DNA of 60,804 nucleotides from a virus (IMGVR_UViG_3300035670_000221:1-60804); one strand, 5' to 3'. Shown: positions 10,001 to 15,551, counted from the first letter of the stretch. Translations and numbers: made by a program. The notes: generated from the sequence alone by a model not told the origin.

Positions 10001-10814
10001 CTACGCTCAGGCACAGACACAAATCAAGGCTACTTATCAAACATACTCACAGGCAAATGTTTGGATAGCAGGAGCATTTATTCAGTCTGCACAGGCTCAG
10101 GCTCGTATTATAGCGTATGCAGTTAATAATTATGCACAAGCACAGACTCAAATCAAGACAACCTACAAGGTTTATGCACAGGCTAAGACTTGGATCGAGA
10201 TTACAAGCACGGTATATGCACAGGCACGAACAGCAATTGAGGCGACTTACCAAGCATACGCACAGGCTAATGCATATATTAAACTTGTTGTGTATAATTA
10301 TGCACAAACACAGACAATTATCAAGACTACTTACACTCAGTCTGGACAAGCGGGGGCATTAATTGGACAACTATATCAAGTCCATGCTAATGCCCAAGTA
10401 AGCGTCAAGGCAACGGTTATAATATATGCACAGGCTATCGCTTGGATAGAAGTTACTTCTACAGCATACGGGCAAGCGGGCGCATTAATTGTAACTTATG
10501 TTCAGGTATATGGACAAGCAATAACAACAGTACTCGCTACACAGGCAGTATTCGCACAGGCTCAGGTATTCATTGTCAAGGCTACAGCAGTCGGACAGGC
10601 CGCAGCCTACATTAGAATCGTATTTATTCTACATAAATTAATCATAAGCGACACATCAATGACGCTTGTACTAAGCGATGTAGACCCGCTCGATATCAAT
10701 ATTAAAGATGAGCATAAGGATCATGTAATTACAGATACAAAAGAATTTGATATACAAGTATCAGATAGAGCAGGATTAAGTCTCATACTATCTGATAGAA
10801 ATTACTGGGGGTGA
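7041..10814 (+). CDS. Giant YAQAQ-repeat fibre protein 3 (1257 aa)
   Basis: The ATG follows the TAA of fibre 2 with no gap. The N-terminal ~155 residues are a clear paralogue of fibre 2. The YDTFTRT beta-sandwich lies at ~222-435, a repeat block follows, then the insert shared with fibre 2 (~600-724) and a final array (~729-1193). Unlike fibres 1 and 2, it lacks the IAD-GWV-VI ending and instead has about 60 residues rich in 'SD' turns (ISDTSM, LSDVDPLD, VSDRAGL, LSDRNYWG), which may be a different tip or a partner-binding segment. This end gene of the tandem set is followed directly by a small Ig-like gene. Role as virion fibre is inferred from composition and mosaic domains. Confidence 0.85.
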   Translation: MAILTKAASSNTVITGVWTLPTNAYGTTSDDQYATHTQSSRNGTAEIRYGFPSYSISDIPDGSTINSVKVSAEVGLNQSIGSVIDITIENPSGTDVGNIGEYSGSTADQVIESTATTIPTLQNLRDQTVFAHFLYDRANSAVSETIRIDYVSITVDYTAGATTVNASAQAQTHIKIIQRGFAQAQADIKVIANSYAQAQAEIAPPFITYNNYAQSMVIIKGLDYAYDTFTRTVNDGWGTAENGGDWTPVITPTSLYQVSSGVGQFILNPTDIMAIIELNEISIGDIDFQVDFYIPSLPPADKSNPAIGLISRASQNFNMTTGWIYSVEVDSLGATASSFMAYVGGTPVYSGGIVESTLSAATWYTVRVQVVNILDGTIDLRAKYWERGTQEPDWQHNINTLPDPIYPEQFAPGSIALLASAEETGYTISVDNLKAQRYISAGFAQAQAEIAAGLSTYNSYAQSLAQVKQTYLGHAQSLGQIKQLYSVYAQAISVTVQKSMVSAQASTWIKQTYKAYAQGQAQIKQTYRAYAQVQVQIKTTYRVYAQAQTQVEQAYLAYAQAQSQVKSQYQSYAQANATITVPSVGGDAYANAGALIGRIEDLYTAIDEVSADDTDFITTSLPTGFYTYRVELEPLNIPDWPIHHILRWRSDTRGTSNLGVQLYDGDTMITSVLVEPANGFQTFEYALSDLEINSIADYSSLIVEFTSTDRTYVSWVELQVPYGAPKKTYRKSGQAQAFIRVTYTYNAYAQAATQIVQSYQQYGQAQSHIVRTENAYAQAQTQIEATLFAYANAQATILQTYLSYANAQAQIEQTYQQYAQAQAQIRQTYLIFAQAQANVKNTYQAYAQAQGQIKQAYIVFANAQTSVKSMYQQYAQTQARILAFNVQAYGQAATIVEGSFTQTAQAQARILAYNVQAYAQAQAEIKATYRAYAQTNTWIKVTFQGYANAQTQIEQTYQAWAQANAYIFVRVFVHGQAQAFIISAREVYAQAQTQIKATYQTYSQANVWIAGAFIQSAQAQARIIAYAVNNYAQAQTQIKTTYKVYAQAKTWIEITSTVYAQARTAIEATYQAYAQANAYIKLVVYNYAQTQTIIKTTYTQSGQAGALIGQLYQVHANAQVSVKATVIIYAQAIAWIEVTSTAYGQAGALIVTYVQVYGQAITTVLATQAVFAQAQVFIVKATAVGQAAAYIRIVFILHKLIISDTSMTLVLSDVDPLDINIKDEHKDHVITDTKEFDIQVSDRAGLSLILSDRNYWG

Positions 10815-10818
10815 TTAA

Positions 10819-11112
10819 ATGGTTAAACCCAATGTCTATGTACTAGGAGGATCGCCAGAGCTTAGATTAGAGTTTTATGATCAAGACGGCGATCCTATGG
10901 TTCCTAACGAAATGCGTCTAAGTGTTAAAGACCCGGCTGGGGAAATTATAACATATTCGGGCGCAGATTTAGTTGCTGCTTCTGGTTATTTATACTACAT
11001 ATATCGCCCCACAGTAATTGGTTGGTACGAATATGAAGGTTGGGGCAAGGATGGAACAGGCCGTGAAATTGCACAGACTAATGGCTTTGAAGTTGTAGAC
11101 CGACTATATTAA
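10819..11112 (+). CDS. Small Ig-like protein after the fibre genes (97 aa)
   Basis: ATG at 10819 sits four bases after the fibre 3 stop, with a purine-rich GGGGGTGA as ribosome site. The sequence is all-beta in character: an ELRLEFYDQDGDP strand-turn, VKDPAGEIITY, YYIYRPTVIGWYEYEGWG, which resembles small Ig-like proteins found beside phage tail and fibre genes. No catalytic residues or membrane segments. It probably acts as a fibre accessory or structural protein translated together with fibre 3. The exact family is not recognised. It is the last gene before the promoter of the tRNA region. Confidence 0.6.
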   Translation: MVKPNVYVLGGSPELRLEFYDQDGDPMVPNEMRLSVKDPAGEIITYSGADLVAASGYLYYIYRPTVIGWYEYEGWGKDGTGREIAQTNGFEVVDRLY

Positions 11113-11123
11113 ATAAAAAGGAG

Positions 11124-11152
11124 TTGCATTGCGACTTCTAATGTGGTATAGT
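11124..11152 (+). promoter_or_regulatory. Sigma70-type promoter for the tRNA/accessory block
   Basis: TTGCAT (-35, 11124-11129) and TATAGT (-10, 11147-11152) are separated by exactly 17 bases. The expected start is near 11159, the first base of a perfect inverted repeat. The -35 is embedded in GAGTTGCATTGCG, which is repeated at the promoter near 59442. Confidence 0.75.
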
Positions 11153-11158
11153 ATAGGT

Positions 11159-11203
11159 GAGGCGGAAGGGGTTCCCTAAGTTGAAGCGAATTCCGCCTCG
11201 CCA
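11159..11203 (+). other. 5'-terminal stem-loop ending in G-CCA, tRNA-acceptor-like minihelix
   Basis: GAGGCGGAA (11159-11167) pairs perfectly with TTCCGCCTC (11191-11199) around a 23-base loop, and the stem is followed by G and CCA (11200-11203), just as a tRNA acceptor stem is followed by a discriminator base and CCA. It begins at the predicted transcription start and ends two bases before the first tRNA. It may cap the transcript or serve as a processing signal; there are no D or anticodon arms, so it is not a normal tRNA. Confidence 0.45.
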
Positions 11204-11205
11204 AC

Positions 11206-11282
11206 GGCCCCGTATCCCAACCGGCAGAGGAAGAGGACTTAAAATCCTTATAGTGTCAGTTCGAATCTGACCGGGGCTACCA
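11206..11282 (+). tRNA. tRNA-Leu(UAA)
   Basis: Cloverleaf with a 7-bp acceptor (G1:U72), 3-bp D stem with 11-base D loop, anticodon loop CTTAAAA (anticodon TAA), T loop TTCGAAT, discriminator A and encoded CCA. The variable loop is only 5 bases, unlike normal bacterial tRNA-Leu, which has a long variable arm. Confidence 0.85.
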
Positions 11283-11285
11283 AAT

Positions 11286-11362
11286 CCCTCCGTACTCCAA
11301 TTGGCAGAGAGGGTAGACTCAAACTCTATTAAGTATCAGTTCGAATCTGATCGGAGGGACCA
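11286..11362 (+). tRNA. tRNA-Leu(CAA)
   Basis: Acceptor CCCTCCG pairs with CGGAGGG; anticodon loop CTCAAAC (CAA); T loop TTCGAAT; A73 and encoded CCA. The variable loop is 5 bases (class I). The 3' acceptor strand, GGAGGGA, lies 4 bases before the next ATG and can act as its ribosome binding site. Confidence 0.85.
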
Positions 11363-11363
11363 G

Positions 11364-12032
11364 ATGAATTCAAAGCAAGCAATCTTGCTTGTTAGTTGGG
11401 CAGGGACAATACATCTAGCAAAGGAATTGTTAGAGACTAGTTTAAAAGATTATAATAGAGATATTGTTGTAGTTATCAATGATATTGCAGCCGTAAAGGA
11501 TGAAGAGACATTATCGTGGCTTATGAATTGTGGGCACAAGGTATTTCCCGTCGAAGGTAATCGCTGGGAAATGGGTGGCCTAGAAGCCATGATTGTCTTT
11601 ACAGGATACGAGGAGTTTATTCTTATTCAGGATACATTGGAAATTAAGGATACTAAAATCTTTGATATCATGTTTGATGAATATCCCGGTAGGAGTGTTG
11701 CCTTCGGTAAAGACTGGGCATGTTATCTAGGAAAGTATCGTAGGCAGATTTTAATGCAGTTCCCGTTACCGCCCGTTCTTAATAAGATGGATGCCTTCTA
11801 CTGGGAGCAAGTGCTTCCAATGGCATATGAAGGAGTTGCGAAGCAATTAGAGGGGCATGAGTTAGCAGTATTATTCCCTGAGTGGCACAACAAGAATCCA
11901 AACAACTACTACGATGAGAAGTTTGGAAGGACTAACATCGTGTTAGACAATCCGTATCTAATCAAGAGAAAGTCAGTTGAGTGGCCCGGTCCATTTAATA
12001 TTAGGGCGAGAGTCTTTCATGGCGATGAATAA
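11364..12032 (+). CDS. Glycosyltransferase-like protein, paralogue A (222 aa)
   Basis: Start chosen at ATG 11364, one base after the tRNA-Leu CCA; the purine run GGAGGG in the tRNA 3' end is the only good ribosome site. The N terminus (QAILLVSWAGTIHLAKELL, then DIVVVIND) looks like the first Rossmann-like half of a GT-A glycosyltransferase. WEMGGLEAM and EEFILIQDTLEIKD follow, and the paralogue at 13068 has REMGAIKVI and DEFWLIQDSIQFIN at the matching places. The D of LIQD may be the metal or sugar-nucleotide site. Length is short for a full GT2 enzyme. Inference: transfers a sugar to a phage or host surface component. The family assignment is tentative. Confidence 0.5.
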   Translation: MNSKQAILLVSWAGTIHLAKELLETSLKDYNRDIVVVINDIAAVKDEETLSWLMNCGHKVFPVEGNRWEMGGLEAMIVFTGYEEFILIQDTLEIKDTKIFDIMFDEYPGRSVAFGKDWACYLGKYRRQILMQFPLPPVLNKMDAFYWEQVLPMAYEGVAKQLEGHELAVLFPEWHNKNPNNYYDEKFGRTNIVLDNPYLIKRKSVEWPGPFNIRARVFHGDE

Positions 12033-12984
12033 ATTACGAGTAGGGTCGTTGTTCTCTGGCGCAGGAATGCTGGACCTTGGCTTAGAGTGGGCCGGTATGG
12101 AAACAATCTTTCAGGTAGAGATTGATCCTTGGAACCAGCATTTGCTAGAGAAGAATTTCCCGAATACAATTAAATACACAGATATCAAGGAAGTAGATTG
12201 TGAAGATTTACCAAGAGTCGATGTTCTCGCAGGAGGATTCCCCTGCCAGCCAGTCTCCATCGCCGGAAAGAAAAAGGCGCAGGAAGATGAAAGGTGGCTC
12301 TGGCCGGAATTTGCTAGAATCATTCGCGGCCTTAGACCAAGATTCGTCCTTGTGGAAAATGTCCCCGGACTACTTGGCAGAGGTTTCGGGGAAGTCCTCG
12401 CAGACCTTTCCACGCTCGGGTATGATGCGGAGTGGACAACTTTTCCAGCAGCCTTCGTTGGCAGCCCGCATCAAAGAGATAGACTATGGCTTGTGGCCTA
12501 CTCCAACATCGAGCGATGGAACGGGTGGACCGGGAACATCGGAGAAGCGTCAGGGAGGAATGAACCTTCGGACAGCAGTAACAATTTGGCCGACACCAGC
12601 AGCGAGCGAGGTTCGTCAGGGCTATCAGAGGCGACCAGCCGGGGCGAGTGGAAACAAGCCTCATCAGAAGTCCTTGACAACGAGAGTGGTGGACGCAGAG
12701 AGGGAAGCACAGAAGATTTGGCCGACTCCAAGGGCATCGGAGTGGAAGGGTACAGGACCGATTGGTTCGTCATCCCACCAGCACCGATTATCACGGAAAT
12801 ATTTAGACGCTACCGTACAGGACGCGGAGCAGATTACTGGGCAACTGAACCCGAATTGGGTAGATTGGCTCATGGGACTCCCCGTAGGGTACACAGATTG
12901 TGGTCACTCGGCAACGGCGTCGTGCCCCAAGTCGCGGAAGTAATTGGTAGATTAATTGTAGACGCAAACAACAAGGCTTCGTAG
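12019..12984 (+). CDS. DNA (cytosine-5) methyltransferase (321 aa)
   Basis: ATG 12019 (or 12025) overlaps the end of the previous gene by about 14 bases. Motifs in order: SAM site FSGAGMLDLG (residues 12-21), GGFPCQPVS with catalytic Cys76, ENV (113-115), the QRDRLW motif (152-157), a variable target-recognition region rich in Ser/Glu, and C-terminal LGNGVVPQVAEVIGRLI. It adds a methyl group to C5 of cytosine, presumably shielding phage DNA from restriction; no cognate nuclease is adjacent. The last ten bases overlap tRNA-Leu(UAG), whose T8-A9-G10 is the stop codon. A 247-codon second frame lies inside it. Confidence 0.9.
   Translation: MAMNKLRVGSLFSGAGMLDLGLEWAGMETIFQVEIDPWNQHLLEKNFPNTIKYTDIKEVDCEDLPRVDVLAGGFPCQPVSIAGKKKAQEDERWLWPEFARIIRGLRPRFVLVENVPGLLGRGFGEVLADLSTLGYDAEWTTFPAAFVGSPHQRDRLWLVAYSNIERWNGWTGNIGEASGRNEPSDSSNNLADTSSERGSSGLSEATSRGEWKQASSEVLDNESGGRREGSTEDLADSKGIGVEGYRTDWFVIPPAPIITEIFRRYRTGRGADYWATEPELGRLAHGTPRRVHRLWSLGNGVVPQVAEVIGRLIVDANNKAS
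12200..12943 (+). CDS. Overprinted WPTP-motif protein inside the methyltransferase gene (247 aa, +1 frame)
   Basis: An uninterrupted frame, shifted by one base, lies wholly inside the methyltransferase gene, with ATG 12200 preceded by AAGGAAG. It encodes QEDSPASQSPSPE, DSSLWKMSPDYLAE, TFPRSGMMRSGQLF, three W-P-T-P motifs and LNPNWVDWLMGLPVGYTDC. From memory, proteins with this motif order are widely annotated in phages and metagenomes, either as hypothetical or as DNA methylase. Each WPTP sits on an [LV]A[YD][ST] motif of the main frame. It is either a true overlapping gene or a conserved shadow of the enzyme; I cannot tell without comparing substitution rates. Function unknown. Confidence 0.4.
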   Translation: MKIYQESMFSQEDSPASQSPSPERKRRRKMKGGSGRNLLESFAALDQDSSLWKMSPDYLAEVSGKSSQTFPRSGMMRSGQLFQQPSLAARIKEIDYGLWPTPTSSDGTGGPGTSEKRQGGMNLRTAVTIWPTPAASEVRQGYQRRPAGASGNKPHQKSLTTRVVDAEREAQKIWPTPRASEWKGTGPIGSSSHQHRLSRKYLDATVQDAEQITGQLNPNWVDWLMGLPVGYTDCGHSATASCPKSRK

Positions 12985-13051
12985 CCCAATAGGTAGAGGC
13001 ATATGCCTTAGGAGCATACAAGTGAGAGTTCGAATCTCTCCGAAGCCACCA
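12975..13051 (+). tRNA. tRNA-Leu(UAG)
   Basis: Acceptor GGCTTCG/CGAAGCC, 3-bp D stem, anticodon loop CTTAGGA (TAG), T loop TTCGAAT, A73 and CCA. Short 5-base variable loop as in the two other Leu tRNAs here. Its first ten bases are also the end of the methyltransferase gene. Confidence 0.85.
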
Positions 13052-13067
13052 AACTTTAGGTGAATAA

Positions 13068-13787
13068 ATGAAACAAGGAATTGTAGTAGTTACATGGAGC
13101 GGGGGCGCTAAGTGGGCTAACCTTTGTCTAGATAGTCTAAGCCCGCTATATGGGCAGTACCCATTCTATGTTGTAGTTAACGACGGCAAGAATGCCCATC
13201 CTAAGTGGATAGAAGAGTTAACCAAGTATTTTAATGTAGTCTTATTAGATGGCGATCATCGAGAGATGGGCGCAATCAAAGTTATTACAGAGCATACAGA
13301 CCTAGATGAATTCTGGCTGATCCAAGACTCCATCCAGTTTATTAATCCGTCCTTTATATGGGACTCATTCGAAAATCACCCTGGAAAAACTTGCACTTAT
13401 TGCAAGAATCCTATGCAGTATTATCTAGGCAAGTGGCAAGCCAGCATCATTAGACAGATGGATAATATTCCTCTACCTAAAACAAAGGAAGAGGCTGTAT
13501 ATCTAGAGCATGAATTCTATAATATGTATAGAGATAAGAAAAATGAACTAGATTATCAACCTCCTGAAATGATTATTTACGATAGCGCATTTAGCCATAA
13601 GAATAAAGAAGCAAATTATATTGAAGAAATTTTAGGCGAGAAAAGACTTAGTGTTGTAGGCATAGGGCTTATCAAGCGCTTATCCCTATCTCCTGAAAAC
13701 TTAGTAATCGAGCCAGATAGGCGACCATTTACAGAAGAAGAATATCTAGAATGGTTAGGTAGTTTCCAAGGATCGCCGCCAAGTTAA
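13068..13787 (+). CDS. Glycosyltransferase-like protein, paralogue B (239 aa)
   Basis: ATG 13068 follows TTTAGGTGAATAA. The layout matches paralogue A at 11364: GIVVVTWSGGAKWANLCLDSL, YPFYVVVNDG, REMGAIKVI, DEFWLIQDSIQFI, then YYLGKWQASIIRQM against YLGKYRRQILMQF. This suggests duplication within the accessory block, split by the methyltransferase and a tRNA. The fold suggestion (GT-A-like nucleotide-sugar binding half) rests on the alternating hydrophobic strands at the N terminus and conserved Asp residues, not on a definite family match. Inference: sugar transfer to a surface or virion component. The stop is five bases before tRNA-Arg. Confidence 0.5.
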   Translation: MKQGIVVVTWSGGAKWANLCLDSLSPLYGQYPFYVVVNDGKNAHPKWIEELTKYFNVVLLDGDHREMGAIKVITEHTDLDEFWLIQDSIQFINPSFIWDSFENHPGKTCTYCKNPMQYYLGKWQASIIRQMDNIPLPKTKEEAVYLEHEFYNMYRDKKNELDYQPPEMIIYDSAFSHKNKEANYIEEILGEKRLSVVGIGLIKRLSLSPENLVIEPDRRPFTEEEYLEWLGSFQGSPPS

Positions 13788-13792
13788 TCTGC

Positions 13793-13869
13793 GCCCCCGT
13801 AGCTCAATGGATTAGAGCAGGGCGTTTCTACCGCCAAGGTTGGGAGTTCGAATCTCTTCGGGGGTGCCA
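13793..13869 (+). tRNA. tRNA-Arg(UCU)
   Basis: Acceptor GCCCCCG with CGGGGGT (G1:U72), D arm GCTC...GAGC, anticodon loop TTTCTAC (TCT), T arm GGGAG TTCGAAT CTCTT, discriminator G, encoded CCA. Reads AGA codons, common in this AT-rich phage. Confidence 0.9.
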
Positions 13870-13887
13870 ATTCTTTAGGAGTATTAT

Positions 13888-14427
13888 ATGATTAAGTTAG
13901 ACATAGGTGCAGGAGGGCCATCAGGCGACGACTCCTTTATATCTATTGATAAATATGTTGAGTCTGCTGATATCAAGGCAGATATGTGGGAGTTGCCATT
14001 CGCTGATGGTGAGGTAGATATAATCTACGCTTCCCATTGTCTGGAACACATATCCAAGTATATGGTAATGCCCACACTTCTAGAATGGAAGCGGGTATTA
14101 AAGGTCGGGGGAAGATTACAGGTATTGGTACCAGACCTTACATGGGCCTGTATGTGGTGGCTGCAACACCCGTATAATAACTGGTGCATGGATATCATCT
14201 ACGGTAATCAGAAGCATGAAGGACAGTTTCATAAGACAGGATTTACTCCTGACATTATGAGATATTATATTCAGGATATTCCAGGCTTAGAAATACGAAA
14301 GATTACTTACTTTGGGGGTACGATAGAAGATATCTATAAGACCTACAAAGAGGGCGATGTACTAGAGCAGCGAGTTATTAACTTTGAAATAGAGAGAGTT
14401 GAAGATGGACAATCAGATATTGTATGA
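13888..14427 (+). CDS. SAM-dependent methyltransferase, class I (179 aa)
   Basis: ATG 13888 has AGGAG upstream. The start, IKLDIGAGG, is a motif I SAM-binding loop; WELPFADGEVDIIYASHCLEH resembles the Methyltransf_11 pattern (acidic residue, then 'hcLeHi'), and WKRVLKVGGRLQVLVPD matches post-motif III. The protein ends after a variable C-terminal cap. The substrate could be a sugar, protein or nucleotide; nearby glycosyltransferase-like genes make a surface-sugar role plausible (inference). Its last bases overlap the start of the next small gene. Confidence 0.75.
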   Translation: MIKLDIGAGGPSGDDSFISIDKYVESADIKADMWELPFADGEVDIIYASHCLEHISKYMVMPTLLEWKRVLKVGGRLQVLVPDLTWACMWWLQHPYNNWCMDIIYGNQKHEGQFHKTGFTPDIMRYYIQDIPGLEIRKITYFGGTIEDIYKTYKEGDVLEQRVINFEIERVEDGQSDIV

Positions 14428-14569
14428 TAGGTATGAAGCAGCAGCCAAGGCCATCAGAGAATGTAAGGTAGCGGATAAGGCGGCTGAGAGAAAGTTTGGC
14501 ATAGCCTACCAGAATCTTGTAAAGGCTGGATTAGCCATGCAGATCAAGAAGAAATACAGGAGTGGATAG
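14405..14569 (+). CDS. Small basic helical protein (54 aa)
   Basis: ATG 14405 overlaps the end of the methyltransferase by 23 bases. The protein is helical and charged (YEAAAKAIRECKVADKAAER, then KKKYRSG at the end) with no Cys pairs or membrane segment. The reading frame ends at TAG 14567, just before the next start, and its end supplies the AGGAG ribosome site of the next gene, which supports translational coupling. No family recognised. Confidence 0.5.
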   Translation: MDNQILYDRYEAAAKAIRECKVADKAAERKFGIAYQNLVKAGLAMQIKKKYRSG

Positions 14570-14570
14570 A

Positions 14571-14753
14571 ATGCCGGTTACAGTTAGAGATGGACAGAAG
14601 GTATGGCCTACTTGTCCAGAGTGTGGGTGCAGACTAAGAAATTTATCTGGCTTTATTTTAACTCACTTTCATAATGATGAAGATGAGGAACATGATGCTA
14701 GAGGATGCAAGTGCCCATTAGTAAACGAGATGTGGGAAATCTTAATTAAATAA
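14571..14753 (+). CDS. Small zinc-ribbon-like protein (60 aa)
   Basis: Start taken at ATG 14571 because AGGAG at 14558-14562 is 8 bases away; an in-frame GTG at 14562 overlaps that site. CPECGCRL near the N terminus and GCKCPL near the C terminus, with a His cluster (THFHNDEDEEHD) between, suggest one zinc site. Possibly a nucleic-acid-binding or host take-over protein; function unknown. Confidence 0.6.
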   Translation: MPVTVRDGQKVWPTCPECGCRLRNLSGFILTHFHNDEDEEHDARGCKCPLVNEMWEILIK

Positions 14754-14758
14754 TTTTA

Positions 14759-14837
14759 CGGGGTGTAGCTCAGTTTGGTTTAGAGCGCGTGGTTTGGGTC
14801 CATGAGGCCGTAGGTTCGAATCCTATCACCCCGACCA
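14759..14837 (+). tRNA. tRNA-Pro(UGG)
   Basis: Acceptor CGGGGTG/CACCCCG, D arm GCTC...GAGC, anticodon loop TTTGGGT (TGG) on stem CGTGG/CCATG, T loop TTCGAAT, A73, encoded CCA. Confidence 0.92.
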
Positions 14838-14906
14838 ATTTCATAACAAAGGAGTGAAGTTTGCTGAAATTCGCCCTAAATAGGTTAGTTTTCAGCATTA
14901 ATAGAT

Positions 14907-15233
14907 ATGGGAAAGAAGCGAAGATTGCGTACTTCGTGGTTGTTCGCTGCTAAGATAACAGGTAATTTTCCATTCGATTTTCATTTTATGCGGGACGAAA
15001 GGACTAGTCAGATTCAATGTTCGTACTGCGGTAGATTTATACCGATAGATACGATGACTAGGGATCATGTATACCCTAAGAGTTTGGATGGTACTTATAC
15101 AACACCTTGTTGTACTCCATGCAATATAGCGAAAGAGGATAAGCGTCCTATAGAGTGGGCACTATTTGCAACGGAAAGCGAAATAGCGTTCGGAAAGGAG
15201 TGGGTGTTACCCAAAAATCGGGCGCAAGATTAG
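14907..15233 (+). CDS. HNH endonuclease (108 aa)
   Basis: CSYCGRFIP, then TRDHVYPKSLDGT, then CCTPCNIAKEDKRPIEW give the two CxxC zinc pairs and the D-H...N core of a small HNH nuclease. ATG 14907 has no clear ribosome site of its own. Upstream, a strong GGAG precedes TTG 14861, which opens a 30-codon frame ending at 14953, inside this gene; translation may couple from it. Free-standing HNH enzymes in phages are often homing nucleases, fitting the position inside a tRNA cluster (inference). The TAG stop directly abuts tRNA-Gly(UCC). Confidence 0.8.
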   Translation: MGKKRRLRTSWLFAAKITGNFPFDFHFMRDERTSQIQCSYCGRFIPIDTMTRDHVYPKSLDGTYTTPCCTPCNIAKEDKRPIEWALFATESEIAFGKEWVLPKNRAQD

Positions 15234-15308
15234 GCTGCGGTAATGTAAAGGTCAACATGACAGTCTTCCAAACTGTAAATCGGAGTTCGATTCCCCGTCG
15301 CAGCACCA
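15234..15308 (+). tRNA. tRNA-Gly(UCC)
   Basis: Acceptor GCTGCGG/TCGCAGC, anticodon loop CTTCCAA (TCC) on stem ACAGT/ACTGT, T loop TTCGATT, A73, CCA. Starts on the base after the HNH stop codon. One mismatch (A:C) in the T stem. Confidence 0.9.
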
Positions 15309-15309
15309 T

Positions 15310-15384
15310 GCGGTAATAGTATAACGGTAATTACATCGGCTTGCCAAGTCGAGGATCGGGGTTCGATTCCCCGTTACCGCTCCA
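15310..15384 (+). tRNA. tRNA-Gly(GCC)
   Basis: Acceptor GCGGTAA/TTACCGC, anticodon loop TTGCCAA (GCC) on stem TCGGC/GTCGA, T arm CGGGG TTCGATT CCCCG, discriminator T, encoded CCA. One base after the previous tRNA. Confidence 0.92.
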
Positions 15385-15416
15385 GCCGCTAAGGTAAACC
15401 AAAGGAAGTGGTAAAA

Positions 15417-15551
15417 GTGACGGAAGATAAGCGGCTGTTAATTACGCAATGGGCGCAAGATGCGGCAACAACTACAAAATATTATAAATTATTTATTGAT
15501 AGTTTGATAGCAATGCAGTTAATCTTTACTCTAGTGCTATTATTTTTATAG
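15417..15551 (+). CDS. Tiny membrane protein in the tRNA cluster (44 aa)
   Basis: GTG 15417 with AAGGAAG upstream. A polar N-terminal half (EDKRLLITQWAQDA) is followed by a single C-terminal hydrophobic helix (SLIAMQLIFTLVLLFL) reaching the last residue. The stop TAG ends two bases before tRNA-Trp. Topology resembles a tail-anchored peptide. Function unknown; possible roles are superinfection exclusion or membrane modification (speculative). Confidence 0.5.
   Translation: MTEDKRLLITQWAQDAATTTKYYKLFIDSLIAMQLIFTLVLLFL

Noticed and set aside
1823-10362. Many long open frames on the - strand and in other + frames within the fibre genes
   Set aside because: They are shadows of the repeat arrays: the repeated codons for Y-A-Q-A-Q lack stops in several frames and yield Cys/Leu/Ser-rich nonsense such as repeated LCLCLSI. 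No ribosome sites or independent features.
2-10814. Diversity-generating retroelement acting on the fibre genes
   Set aside because: No reverse transcriptase, template repeat or adenine-biased variable region is seen in the window.
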